Notes under the pieces: generated by a model
Database searches by the model: none
Told to the model about the DNA's origin: nothing
Seen by the model: the letters and a program-made list of their open reading frames with translations, nothing else
In this document: one piece after another, positions 1 through 10,170 of the stretch
Position numbering within the stretch: the first letter of the stretch is position 1
Layout of the letters: the number at the start of each line of letters is the position of its first letter
NCBI GenBank assembly: GCA_028023455.1
Contig: JAQFVV010006826.1
Coordinates: 54,317-118,316 of the forward strand
DNA length: 64,000 bases
Reading direction: 5' to 3'
Source of the DNA: Epiperipatus broadwayi
Lineage: Eukaryota; Onychophora; Udeonychophora; Euonychophora; Peripatidae
Made by a program: the position numbers and the translations under genes

Positions 1-300
1 ATGTACATTGCTTACACGTGGGAAAATAGTGTAATCTTTTTAAAAGCTGTATATATTTCTCATTAACTTAATGCAAGCTTTATTAAAAACTTTTTATAAA
101 TTCTCTCATAACTGTAGAATGTCTTTTGATAAAACAAAACTAACTTTATTGTTTTGAAAGATTTAAAAATAACTACAATAACAGATTTAAAGCTACTTTT
201 TAATTATTTGCATTTAAAAAGTTTAGCAACAATCACTTATCAAAAATATTTTCTAATTAATAAAATTAAAAACTTAATAAAAAAACCTCTCCTTTTTTTT
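1..300. other. AT-rich sequence, nothing recognised
   Basis: Very AT-rich sequence with homopolymer runs. No open frame, repeat family member or RNA-like fold was recognised here. Confidence 0.5.
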
Positions 301-304
301 TTTA

Positions 305-665
305 ATAATTTTTATTAATCATTCATTAGATTCGAAATTATTCAATAAAGAATAATATTTCTGTAATGTAATTTTGGTCTAGTGAAAATTACACTACATA
401 AATATTATTCATTATTAAATAATCTCTAGTCTAATGAATGACTAATAAAAAATATTCATATGCTTTCATTAAGTGGTTTGTATTAAAGTTGTGAGGGCAG
501 CACATTTGACACTTATAGTCTCGGCCAACTGATGAGTGCTGGTTTAGCATGAAATCTACATCTTGGTGGTGATAGATTTTCGCGTCTGTAAACATATGTT
601 TATGACTACATCACTCCACAAGGTATTAAAAGTGGATAGATACCACTACAGAAATATTCTTCCCT
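305..665 (+). repeat. Type B hammerhead repeat unit with 5' hairpin
   Basis: The left part (about 305-460) is an imperfect hairpin: positions 305-384 match the reverse complement of 383-460, both arms carrying TCTAATGAATGA-like blocks. It is followed by a segment reading GTTGTGAGGGCAGCACATTTGAC, then a hammerhead core at 523-567 and a 3' part with CCCTCCACAAG-like sequence. The same order recurs at 32.64-32.96 kb, and parts recur at 19.7-19.95 kb, so this is a dispersed repeat and not a local oddity. I infer a non-autonomous retroelement carrying a self-cleaving ribozyme. Confidence 0.6.
523..567 (+). ncRNA. Hammerhead ribozyme, type B, core intact
   Basis: GCCAA (stem I 5' strand), CTGATGA at 529-535, stem-loop II at 536-550 (GTGC/GCAT with a G-U closing pair), GAAA at 551-554, an 8-nt stem III segment at 555-562 and TTGG from 563 as the stem I 3' strand. 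All invariant core bases are present. The predicted cleavage site follows C562 (triplet AUC). Stem III is weak: the third pair is a C-C mismatch where other type B copies have G-C. Activity is an inference; such short-stem-III hammerheads often work best as dimers. Confidence 0.65.
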
Positions 666-1164
666 TTTTTATTTACAATTAAATTAATCAAATGAAGTGA
701 AAATTTTAATTATTCTCATTAAATTTTTTTTGATCATTTTATATATAAAAAAGTGTGCTAGCATAGTACAATATACATCCTAATCCTTTACAGGAATCTT
801 TAAAGTAAAATTTAAGCCCATTAGTTTTTCTCCTTTTTTGTAGATATAATTGTAATGGATTTAAACATTGTGGAAAAATACCAATGTTCAAATATTAATC
901 ATATGTTTAATGGAGTAAACCGATGTTTTCCAACTACTAGACTAACCCTCAAAACTATTTGAACGGTCCTTAAAAATAGTTTCTATTTTATATCTTCAGA
1001 TCAGAAAAGTTATACAATAATAGTGATATTTTTAAAAATTGATATAAAGTATACTTAATCAATGAATATACTGATATTAGACAGCATTGAGTATAAATAT
1101 ATATGAAGATAATATCAATTATATATACACAAAAATAATCTTAAAAACAATATGAATTTAAACA

Positions 1165-1935
1165 TAATACATGATCACCATTTCCTATGCTTACACAAGA
1201 TGTTAAAACCATAGCAAACTCTCCACATAGTAGAGCTACTCAGTGCAAACCTTAGTAATTAGTTGATGCAAGAAGGTTTGTGCATAAAATCTGTATCTAG
1301 TACTTAGTCGTACAATATCCCCAGATTAGTTTCTAGCTTGTGGCTTTCATCAGTGAGGGACTTTAGATCTGAAAGTACGATACCTAGATCTCATGATCTA
1401 ATGAAACTTTCCTGCAGCTATGTTTTATCTATTTAGTTAATTATAAAACTATGAACCCAAGATGAAAAAATGTTTTCAATCCAAGTTTATTGCCTTCTAT
1501 ATTCATATAGATCTGAACTCCACTCAGTATCTATAGATATTGCTACATTTGGTTTTTTTAAGAAACCACTGTTACCATCATTCTATGTGCAGGATTGGCA
1601 TAAATAGTGAAATTAATTTGATTGGAAAGATTGTATTTTCATCTTGGGCTAATAGTTTTATAATTAACTAAACCAGTAAAAGATGGCTGCTGGAGGATTA
1701 CATTAGATCCTAAGATGTAGGTGCAGTGCTCTCAGATACAAGGTCCTTCACTGATAAAAGTTACAAACTAAAACCTAATCTGAAGATATTGGATGAGTAT
1801 GCACTAGATAGAGATTTTATGCACAAACATCTTGCATTTCATTGATTACTAAGGATTGCACTGGGTGGCATAATTGAGTAGGGACTTTGCTACTGGTTTA
1901 ACAGCTTGTGTAGGGGTGATCATATGATATTTGTG
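1165..1935. repeat. Palindromic MITE (family P1), long inverted pair
   Basis: The left arm (about 1165-1480) reappears as its reverse complement at about 1620-1935, around a spacer of about 140 bp. The outer ends read ATGATCACCATTTC..CTTACACAAG and its complement. Next inside come the blocks ACTCTCCA, CTCAGTGCAA and TAATCAATGGATGC. Related copies lie at 2040-2330, 14.38-14.62, 42.1-42.34, 50.17-50.31, 51.06-51.21 and 62.26-62.41 kb. No transposase-like frame is present, so it is non-autonomous. The mobilising superfamily is not identified. Confidence 0.7.
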
Positions 1936-2039
1936 GTTTTTCTATAAAAAAAAAACTCAGACAACAAAATGTATAGATTCTGAACTGGGTTCTGATTTAT
2001 ATGATTATACAAGCCAATGAGTATGAATTGAAAACATTA

Positions 2040-2330
2040 ATTTTGGGTCATAATTTTATAGTTAACTAAATAGGTAAAAAGATGGCTGCTAGAGAATTGC
2101 ATTAAATCCTAAAATCTAAGCTCAGTGTTCTCAGATCCAAGGCTTCTCACTGATGAATACCATAAGCTAGAAATTAGCCTGGAGATATTGGATGAGTATG
2201 CACTAGATAATGATTCTATGCATAAACCTTCTTGACTCCATTGATTACTAAGGTTTGCATTGAGTGACACTACTGTATGGAGAGTTTTCTACCTCTTTTA
2301 GCATATTGCATTCATGTTACTCTCATTGAC
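2040..2330 (+). repeat. MITE family P1, single arm
   Basis: One arm of the P1 family in plus orientation. It shares the blocks GATGGCTGCT, GTTCTCAGATCCAAGG and CACTGATGAA with the arm at 1620-1935. The matching inverted arm is missing, so it is a half element next to the full palindrome. Confidence 0.65.
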
Positions 2331-2564
2331 AATTATATTGGGGTTTTTCTGTTAGCAAGTTGTCTTCAAATTTAAAATCTCATGTAACTTTTTTTTTTTT
2401 TTTTAGAAAAAGATTATTTAAAAAAAAAAATTGTTTCCAAATGGCTGATAATTAATATTTTGCAATAATTTCGGTATTTTTATATTTATAAACTGAAAAT
2501 GGCTTCTTTTTTAAAAATGTTTTGGATAATTATGACAATAATGTTGCTATGTACACATACACAC

Positions 2565-2835
2565 AGTGTTTCCTGAAGGTTTCTGATGATGGTGATTTTA
2601 GTTGTATTTATTATTTCCATCACCTAATATGAATATTGAATGTCTTTAGAAAAATTTAACTTTATTTAAATATTCCAAATACATTCAACTGTTAGTAATC
2701 GCACGTTAAAGAAGTTAGTATATACATAACATTTCAAGAGGTATTATTCTCCCCTCTTCTTCAGGTGTTGTTCGAACCTGGATCCTTAGATTCTTGAGTA
2801 TTGAATTTTAAGGTACCACTCTAACTAACTGAGGA
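2565..2835 (-). mobile_element. tRNA-derived SINE (family S2), minus strand
   Basis: Read on the minus strand, a tRNA-like head (A-box region CAGTTAGTTAGAG, B-box GGTTCGAAC) is followed by a shared body, with ACACCTGAAGAAG, the block CAGTTGAATG and a tail ending near CATCATCA. The same order is seen at 17.33-17.93, 27.50-27.80 and 47.63-48.01 kb. The length of about 270 bp suits a SINE. Confidence 0.65.
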
Positions 2836-3304
2836 TTCTGCCAAAGGCAAAAATCAGTAGAAATTTCATATACTCATATTAGATTATGGAAATAGTCCAC
2901 TATAAAAATACTACTAATATACACACATACATTATAAGTAGAGTAAAGCAAATAACCCATTATATTTAACTAAACTAATTACTAACCATTAAGAATCTGA
3001 AGAATTTAACAACAAACCCAAAATTAATAGCTACCAAAGCTTGAACCCCAAAGGTATTAACATTCTGGAGGTTCCAATCATAATGATAAAAAAAAAAACT
3101 TCTTGAACAAGCTTAGAAAAAATATAAAAGGACTAAATCCAACAGAGAGAGGGCAGATAGCTACAATAGCAGCCAGACTCATAGCAATAAAGACAACAGA
3201 CTCATAAAAAGATGTAACAACTGCAATTATAATTAAACAGCACTGGCCAGCAGGTTATCTGTCCCAGTGAACTTCACCCTGTAAGTGCCAATGTTAGCTA
3301 GTGT
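2836..3304. other. Unassigned AT-rich sequence
   Basis: No gene or known repeat recognised. One frame around 3105-3215 reads peptide-like (GLNPTERGQIATIAARLIAI) but is short and soon stopped; it may be a decayed transposon fragment. Confidence 0.35.
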
Positions 3305-3370
3305 TTATGCAGACTGTACATGCTTTATATATATATATATAGATATATATATAAAGCATGTACAGTCTGC

Positions 3371-3401
<31 letters not shown>

Positions 3402-3403
3402 AG
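3305..3403. repeat. Hairpin and (AT)n microsatellite
   Basis: TATGCAGACTGTACATGC at about 3307-3324 is repeated as its exact inverse at about 3357-3374, with an AT-rich loop, and is followed by an (AT)n run up to about 3401. The structure would fold into a long hairpin. No coding potential. Confidence 0.75.
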
Positions 3404-3851
3404 GACTAATTTGTCATTATTTGTATATATAATACTAATGATAACATTTGTATTCTATCCTCTGACTTGGCATCTATATCAACTTGCATTCTTTATTAAG
3501 AGGATTTATCTATATATCTATTTGATATTAAGTATCTATCTCTATGCGTTTTTGTTACCAAGCATTAAATATATATATTCTTTAATAATGTTAATTCTAG
3601 CATTCTCACAGATAAATGATGAATTCACAGTATTATTTTCAGGAGCTTCAATGTAATAAAAATATAATAGCTAAATAGCTGATGTTTCAGTACAATAACA
3701 AGTATTTTTCTCAGTTTCTTCTTTCTCAAATCATAAAATGTGTATGGTGAGATTTAAAATCGTTATTTTTTTATTTGGTTATTTTCTACTCATTCTCAAA
3801 TTCTATTGGTTGCGAAGTTTTAAAAAATATTTTATCACCCAATAGCTTTTT

Positions 3852-4136
3852 TCAAATGTTGTTAATTTTCTTTAATTCACACTTTTTATTTATGCTCTTG
3901 GACTTTTTAAAAATCTCTATAGCTTCCCTTATCAATCTCTGTTCATAATGTGTTTTATTAAAATGGATATCATAGTTATTTAATTTAATATGTGAATAAA
4001 TGGCTAAAGAATTAGATTTTTCTCTAATTGCCAAAATATGTTCTTCCTTTTTTATGTTTATTCTACAATTGGTCTGACCAATGTGTGAATGTAAACAAAC
4101 CCCACATGGAATTTGATATACACCATGACACTCCAA
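3852..4136 (-). pseudogene. Penelope-like element GIY-YIG endonuclease fragment
   Basis: The minus-strand frame (94 codons) shows the C-terminal endonuclease typical of Penelope-like retroelements: GVYQIPCGVC (GIY with the PLE-type Cys pair), then HIGQT in place of YIGQT, an EH, a spaced His, and RLIREAIEI with the conserved Glu. This domain nicks target DNA for target-primed reverse transcription. No reverse transcriptase is visible upstream (4140-5100), where a foldback element sits instead, so this is a truncated remnant. The Tyr to His change in the second motif suggests it is dead. It lies on the same strand as the hammerhead unit at 5113-5395, and hammerheads are known in PLE terminal repeats, so the two may belong to one old element. 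Confidence 0.8.
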
Positions 4137-4224
4137 GGGAATTTTCTCTAAATAATACTACAAATTAATTCATTATTAAGCATCCACATGTATTCCTTTT
4201 TAAGTATTTATACCAACATTATTG

Positions 4225-4415
4225 ATTACATACTGTGTTTACATTAATCATAATTTAAATGATATACTTTGTGGGTTCATCCATGTATAATTTTGATTGT
4301 AGATAAATCAATGTTTTGTTTTGATTACACAAACCATTAACTGGGTGATGAATAGAATGTTATAAAGATGGTTATAGAGATGTTGTAAATACTGATTTAT
4401 AACATTGTTAAAGGG

Positions 4416-4455
<40 letters not shown>

Positions 4456-4469
4456 CCCTTTAAGTTAAA

Positions 4470-4514
<45 letters not shown>

Positions 4515-4705
4515 TGAACTTTAACATTGTTATAAGTAAGTGTTTACAGCACCTCCACAAACATCTCTATAATATTCTATTCATCACTCAGTTGATGGGT
4601 TGTGAACAAGTCAAAACATCAGTATATTTATATTTGTAATCAAAATCATACATGGATGAAGCCATAAAATATATCATTTATATCTGTCCTCTGTGTGAAT
4701 CTTCA
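4225..4705. repeat. Foldback element with (AT)n centre
   Basis: The left arm (about 4225-4420) and right arm (about 4518-4705) are imperfect inverse copies sharing ATACATGGATGAA, CTATTCATCAC and TTTAACATTGTTATAA. The centre holds two (AT)n runs around an internal palindrome, GGGCCTATATATAGGCCC-like. No coding frame. It lies between the PLE endonuclease fragment and the hammerhead unit, probably a later insertion. Confidence 0.7.
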
Positions 4706-5112
4706 TATCAACATATATGTATATTACTTATTATAGAGCAAACTGTTTACACATTATATCTTTTCTCTAATTATTATTTTATCTGCACATCCTACTCTTA
4801 ATAAAAACCTTTGTGCAGAATAATTAATCATGATATAGCATAAAGTTGATATGCATGACTGACCATACAAAAAACAAACATATATTCCTATTTTTTAAAG
4901 TTTAATCATTATACATTATTTTACTATGATTTTAAACTCTTTAAACTTATGCATGAATTCAGAGCTTTTTATTATTCTTTATTTGTTTACAGTTTCAACT
5001 GATGTATGGTCTTCATCATAGCTATTTTTTAAGTTGTTATTGAAATATGAAGATTTTAAATCAACTGAATTTGTAATATTTAATACAAGTACAATTTATG
5101 TACTAGAAGTTT
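4706..5112. other. AT-rich sequence, nothing recognised
   Basis: No family member or open frame recognised between the foldback element and the hammerhead unit. Confidence 0.4.
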
Positions 5113-5395
5113 AGATGTAATTATAGGGGATTTGAACACAGATTTCCAAGCTTTCTTCTGCTATTCACTCTACCTGAACACAGACTTTCAAGCTTCCTTC
5201 AGCTATTCATTCGATCTTCTCATACAATCCATACACATGACCACATACATGTGAAAAAGACAAATGATTTCCAATATATGTATTTAATGGTGAACCAGCA
5301 CTAATCACTTGGTCCAGAACACCACCACCCCCACTTATATAATTAGTGCTCAATTTATAATAAGATAAAAAATCTTCAAATTTGAAAGTCAATGT
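5113..5395 (-). repeat. Type A hammerhead repeat unit, minus strand
   Basis: On the minus strand the unit runs from a GATTTTTTATCTTATT-like 5' flank through a decayed hammerhead (5270-5316) to a conserved 3' end reading GTTCAAATCCCC then TAATTACATCTA. A 42-bp segment is duplicated at the 3' end (5130-5172 and 5173-5215). The same unit is seen at 56.75-57.22 kb, 25.88-26.24 kb and in the 7.7-9.2 kb array. Confidence 0.65.
5270..5316 (-). ncRNA. Decayed type A hammerhead
   Basis: Minus strand: ACCAA, then GTGATTA in place of CTGATGA (C3 to G and G8 to T), a disturbed stem II, TAAA in place of GAAA, but the stem III segment TACATATA and TTGG are kept. Predicted inactive. Confidence 0.6.
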
Positions 5396-5538
5396 TCAAA
5401 TTCCCTATGATTACATTAATTGAAGCTATAAACAATAAAGAATGCAAAGCTTTTATCTCATTTATGCAAGGATTGGATTTTTTTAAGGTTTTGAAATATA
5501 TACCCATATAATGTTCTATTTTTATTTATAATATATAA

Positions 5539-6040
5539 TTTGGAAGATCCCTCTATCAGAAAAATATGCTTGATTATTGCGAATTTTAAAGTGCATTGAA
5601 TACAGGTTAGTGCCTGTTCAGACTATTTACATAAGCTTTCTGTGCACTATATAAATTAATTACTACTTCTCAATAGTTTATAGAATTTCCAACAGTAAAA
5701 TTGTAACATTAACTCACTGTAAATCACAAGATTTCACGTAAATTAATTTGTAAAGGAAATAGTGGATTTAAACAGTGGAGAAAACAACTACTTCACGCTT
5801 CCAAATCAAGATGCTTCAGATTCGCCTATATAAGTGGACATTTAGGTTAAAGATAAGATGGACCATTCTTGTCTTTATAAAAATTGCTATCTGGTGTCAT
5901 GGTTTGGAAGATCCCTCTATCGGCAAAATATGCTTGATTATTGCGAATTTTAAAGCGCATTGAATACAGGTTAGTGCCTGTTCAGACTATTTACATAAGC
6001 TTTCTGTGTGCTATGTAAATTAATTACTACTTCTCAATAT
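5539..6040. repeat. Direct repeat pair of about 136 bp
   Basis: 5539-5674 and 5903-6038 are nearly identical (TTTGGAAGATCCCTCTATC to TTACTACTTCTCAATA), offset by 364 bp. The copies differ at only a few positions. No LTR-type TG..CA ends or coding frame were found, so the nature of the duplicated unit is unknown. Confidence 0.7.
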
Positions 6041-6865
6041 ATAATGTAATATTGTCAAGCCTCAAAAAATTATATGACCTTTCACAGTTTTGGAGAAAAG
6101 AGTTGAAAAATATTGGCATACATTACTTGCTTAGTTTTAGGATTTAAAAAAATCAATGATATGTATAATAATCATTGTGGATATACTATATATTTAGCAT
6201 TAACAAATCATTTTTTTAGTGCTGCAGAGATCCAAGCATCCTCTAGCAACTTAAACCCTTATTATGTTGCACTAGAAATAAAACTGTCAGATGTGAAATT
6301 AATGTAATTTCAATTATTTTATCAAAAGATGTTATGATACAGGAAGTAGAAGTGTTAACTGTGGGGATGCATATATCTGACTTGTTTTTTTCCATGGTAG
6401 TAGAGATATATTTTAAAAATATTATTAAATATTACAAGTATATTTATTATTGAAAAACATGGTATATATTTTAAATATTATAGTATTCCAGAAAATGCAC
6501 TCAACTTAAAAAATTAAAAATGTTTTGATGTACTTTATTTAAACTAAAAATTATTCAGTTTTTCATAATAATAATAAAAAAGTATATAAACTATCCAAAA
6601 TAATATTAATAATAACTCTTGCCAATATTTTGGAGTATCTTGAAAAAATATCTTAGTGTCAGAAAAACAAAAATAATTAACGTAAATCACATGAATACAT
6701 CTTGTATATCTGATTATTAATTTACTAAGATGAATTTATACAAAAGTCTAGCTTACTAATTATAATTAATTTTAGGTCACAATAAGATCGTACTCTGTGC
6801 GGTTCAGTGTAGTAGTAGTGTTATTTGTGGAGCATAAGGTCTTTGGATTGATATATTGTGGTCTC
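6041..6865. other. AT-rich sequence, nothing recognised
   Basis: Short frames only, with no recognisable protein or repeat. Confidence 0.4.
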
Positions 6866-6879
6866 TTTCTAAAAAAACC

Positions 6880-7000
6880 TAGAAAGAGACCACATGTGAG
6901 ATGGATAAACAAAATAAGGAAGTGTGCTGTGATGATGTGAAGAAAGATGAGTTTGAAGATGGGTTGAACTTGGAGAGACTTCATCGTGCAGTGGATCAGT
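6880..7000 (+). pseudogene. RTE LINE 3'-end fragment
   Basis: The DNA matches the last 120 bp of the RTE ORF at 37.1-40.1 kb (GAGACCACATGTGAGATGG, then CTTGGAGAGAC and GTGGAT). It encodes the RKRPHVRW C-terminal block but is frame-broken. A short inverse match just upstream (GTGGTCTCTTTCT at 6849, AGAAAGAGACCAC at 6882) forms a hairpin. Typical 5'-truncated LINE remnant. Confidence 0.75.
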
Positions 7001-7734
7001 ATTGGTTAAAAGAATATACATATATAATAAATGTGGTTTTAATTTCTCCTTATTTGTAAAAATGAAAATACTTAATTGTAAATTATTAGAGAAAAAATAT
7101 AGTTATATAAGTAAAAACAGTCTAATATCATATGTGCAGTTGTGTGCAATCAATTGGATTTCCTATACTATACTATAATATACTATAGTGAAATTGAGAA
7201 CAAAAAATACAGTATTTACTTGTAAACAAAAAAGCTAAAACTGATTTAACAAATGCATCTGTATTTCATAATCATGAAAAGAATATGGTTGTAGTGTGAA
7301 GAAAAAATGCTAGAAAATGAAAGATTAAGGTGGATTGGTTTATTGCACAAAATTAGCACATGATGAATCAGATATCCACTCGCATTCAAATAAGCGTGAA
7401 ATGGAGTTTTAACATTTTTTAATGGTGAAATGCTGTTTTTTTTTTTTGTTTGATTATTATAATTATGAGGTAATAAGTTAATGAGATTTACTAGCACAAT
7501 TTCAAACTGTAATTTTAATCAGAAGGTAATCAACTGTTTACATATGTACTGTACTGTTATATTCAATCAGAATGTTAGGAAATTCGATCCAACAGCTCAG
7601 ACATCTGTAAAGGGTTGATTACTTTTTTTTTAAAATGATAATTATGATACTATTAATCAAAAGTATACTTTGTTTATTTAATTTTATTTTTAGTCTCTGT
7701 TGCAGTATTTTTATATTTATTATATATATAATTA
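7001..7734. other. AT-rich sequence, nothing recognised
   Basis: No supported gene or repeat member. Confidence 0.4.
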
Positions 7735-7868
7735 TAAAGGACTTGAATTCAGACTTTCAAGCTCTCTACAGCTTTGCATACCATCTTATACAACTAAATA
7801 CACATGATCACATACATGTGGAAAAGATAAATGAGCTCCAATATACATATTTTGGGCTGAACCAGCAA
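7735..7868 (-). repeat. Type A hammerhead unit, inverted copy at array edge
   Basis: Inverse copy of the unit that follows. On the minus strand it ends with the conserved TTCAAGTCC 3' block and begins at about 7868 next to the start of the plus-strand unit. The hammerhead start is deleted: GGTCCATTGCTGG reads where GGACCAACTGATGAGTGCTGG is expected. Confidence 0.65.
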
Positions 7869-7870
7869 TG

Positions 7871-7915
7871 GACCAACTGATGAGTGCTGGTTCTGCATGA
7901 AATACATATATTGGA
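7871..7915 (+). ncRNA. Hammerhead ribozyme, type A, intact core
   Basis: CCAA (7873-7876), CTGATGA (7877-7883), stem-loop II GTGCTGGTTCTGCAT (7884-7898, four pairs closed by a G-U), GAAA (7899-7902), stem III AUA/UAU with a two-base CA loop (7902-7909), cleavage predicted after A7910 (triplet AUA) and TTGG (7911-7914) closing stem I. Every invariant core base (C3, G5, A6, G8, A9, G12, A13, A14, A15.1-U16.1, H17) is present. It matches the minimal type I hammerheads of Penelope-like elements and animal retrozymes. Self-cleavage is inferred, not shown. Confidence 0.8.
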
Positions 7916-9190
7916 GATCATTTATCTTTTTCCCATATTAGGTGGTCATATATATCAGTTGTATAAGATGGAATGCAAAGCCATAGAGAGCTTGAATGTG
8001 TGGTAGATGGTGATCTGGACAAACTGATGAGTGCTGATTTAGCACAAAATACACATAGTGGAGATAATTTATCTTTTTTCCATGTACATGTTCATATGTA
8101 TTAGTTGAATAAGATATGATGCAAAGCTGTAGGGAGCTTGAATGCATGGTAGATGGTGATCTGGACAAACTGATGAGTGCTGATTTAGCACAAAATACAC
8201 ATAGTGGAGATAATTTATCTTTTTTCCATGTACATGTTCATATGTATTAGTTGTATAAGATGTGATGCAAAGCTGTAGGGAGCTTGAATGTGTGGTAGAT
8301 GGTGATCTGGACAAACTGATGAGTGCTGATTTAGCACAAAATACACATAATGGAGATAATTTATCTTTTTTCCATGTACATGTTCATTTGTATTAGTTGT
8401 ATAAGATGTGATGCAAAGCTGTAGAAAACTTGGATGTGTGGTAGATGGTGATCTGGACAAACTGATGAGTGCTGATTTAGCACAAAATACACATAATGGA
8501 GATAATTTATCTTTTTTCCATGTACATGTTCATATGTATTAGTTGTATAAGATGTGATGCAAAGCTGTAGGGAGCTTGAATGTGTGGTAGATGGTGATCT
8601 GGACAAACTGATGAGTGCTGATTTAGCACAAAATACACATAGTGGAGATAATTTATCTTTTTTCCATGTACATGTTCATATGTATTAGTTGTATAAGATA
8701 TGATGCAAAGCTGTAGGGAGCTTGAATGCGTGGTAGATGGTGATCTGGACAAACTGATGAGTGCTGATTTAGCACAAAATACACATAGTGGAGATAATTT
8801 ATCTTTTTTCCACGTACATGTTCATATGTATTAGTTGTATAAGATGTGATGCAAAGCTGTAGGGAGCTTGAATGTGTGGTAGATGGTAATCTGGACAAAC
8901 TGATGAGTGCTGATTTAGCACAAAATACACATAGTGGAGATAATTTATCTTTTTTCCACGTACATGTTCATATGTATTAGTTGTATAAGATGTGATGCAA
9001 AGCTGTAGGGAGCTTGAATGTGTGGTAGATGGTAATCTGGACAAACTGATGAGTGCTGATTTAGCACAAAAGATGTATACTGGAGATTATTTATCTTCTC
9101 CACATGTATGTGGTCATGTGTATCAGTTGTATAACATGGAGTGCAAAGCTGTAGGGACTTGAAAGTCTGAGTTCAAGTCTTTTAAATTTA
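7871..9190 (+). repeat. 146-bp tandem array of hammerhead units
   Basis: CTGATGA cores start at 7877, 8024, 8170, 8316, 8462, 8608, 8754, 8900 and 9046: one 147-bp step, then seven exact 146-bp steps. Inner monomers are very alike. The first and last differ more and resemble dispersed copies. Inner monomers read ACAAACTGATGA..AGCACAAAATACACATAGTGG, so G12 of the ribozyme is A and two stem I pairs are lost. The array ends at about 9190 with the family's 3' block (AGTCTGAGTTCAAGTC). Open frames of 81 codons on the minus strand recur every 146 bp in shifting frames and are not genes. Confidence 0.9.
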
Positions 9191-10160
9191 CATTAAATTT
9201 AGTATAGACACTATACATATTTAAATTATCCGTTAAAATAAATACACACTTTAATTCCAAAATATAACTCAAACAACAAAATATGATATATAGATAAATA
9301 TCAACAAATTATAAATTATCCAAACGGATAATGACAGCTTGCTAAAAATTCTGGACATAAATTTCTCCTATCTAGATATCATTAGAAAAAAGAACAAACT
9401 GCTGTTAAAAATCTCCAGAAACAAAGAAACTGTAATAAAAAATACAATATTCTGAAAAACTATTAATAATTATTTATATTTATCAATAAACTTGTTCTGG
9501 ACCAATTAAATATATGTCAAAGAAAAAAGAATAAAGTTGCGTTTTATAAAATATTATTTAAAACAGAAAAAATAGAACTTAATTTTGTAAGTAATTTTAT
9601 AGTTTTTGTTAAAATATATAAATGTAACTTACAATTTTTTTAAATTAAACATTCTTCTAGAATCTTTATGTAGATGATTTTATGTAATGCATTAGATTAT
9701 AACTGAACCTCAGGAAAAACTTAAGATATTTGAATCTTTCAATAATTTTTTTTTTGACTTTAAAAAATAATAATTTGAAAGCATAGAAAATAGACTCTTT
9801 ATTATAGCATTCTTTAATCTTCCTTTTCTTTGGCAATAAATAATAGACTTTCAGAAATAGAACTTAAAAATGCATGTCTATCCTAATAAGTTTTGCAAAA
9901 AATTACAAGTGATTATTTTACATAATGTGTTAATTCAGGAGAATTTTCAATTTTGCATGTAAGTGTTTGTTATAATTTTTTTCTAAATTTTATCCAAAAT
10001 TGAAGTAATACTGTTGGAATTTTAAAAACTCTATATATTGTATAGAAAAAAGTGTTAGAAATAAATATTTTTCCATAAGTTCTGCTGAAAGGGTGTTAAT
10101 GTGCAGAGTGAGCCCTTTTAAACTGGACATCAAAGGCAATAGAGAAGCTCCCTAGTATTA
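9191..10160. other. AT-rich sequence, nothing recognised
   Basis: No gene or repeat family recognised. Confidence 0.4.
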
Positions 10161-10170
10161 TATATATATA

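Noticed and set aside
3411-3656. 81-codon hydrophobic frame that could be a membrane peptide
   Set aside because: AT-rich codons naturally give hydrophobic residues; no homologous pattern, and it starts beside a microsatellite.
7938-9044. Row of 81-codon minus-strand frames of near-identical sequence
   Set aside because: They step by 146 bp, which is not a multiple of three, so they move through all frames and overlap one another. They are by-products of the tandem repeat.
7871-9190. CRISPR-like array
   Set aside because: The 146-bp units are contiguous with no unique spacers. The organism is eukaryotic.
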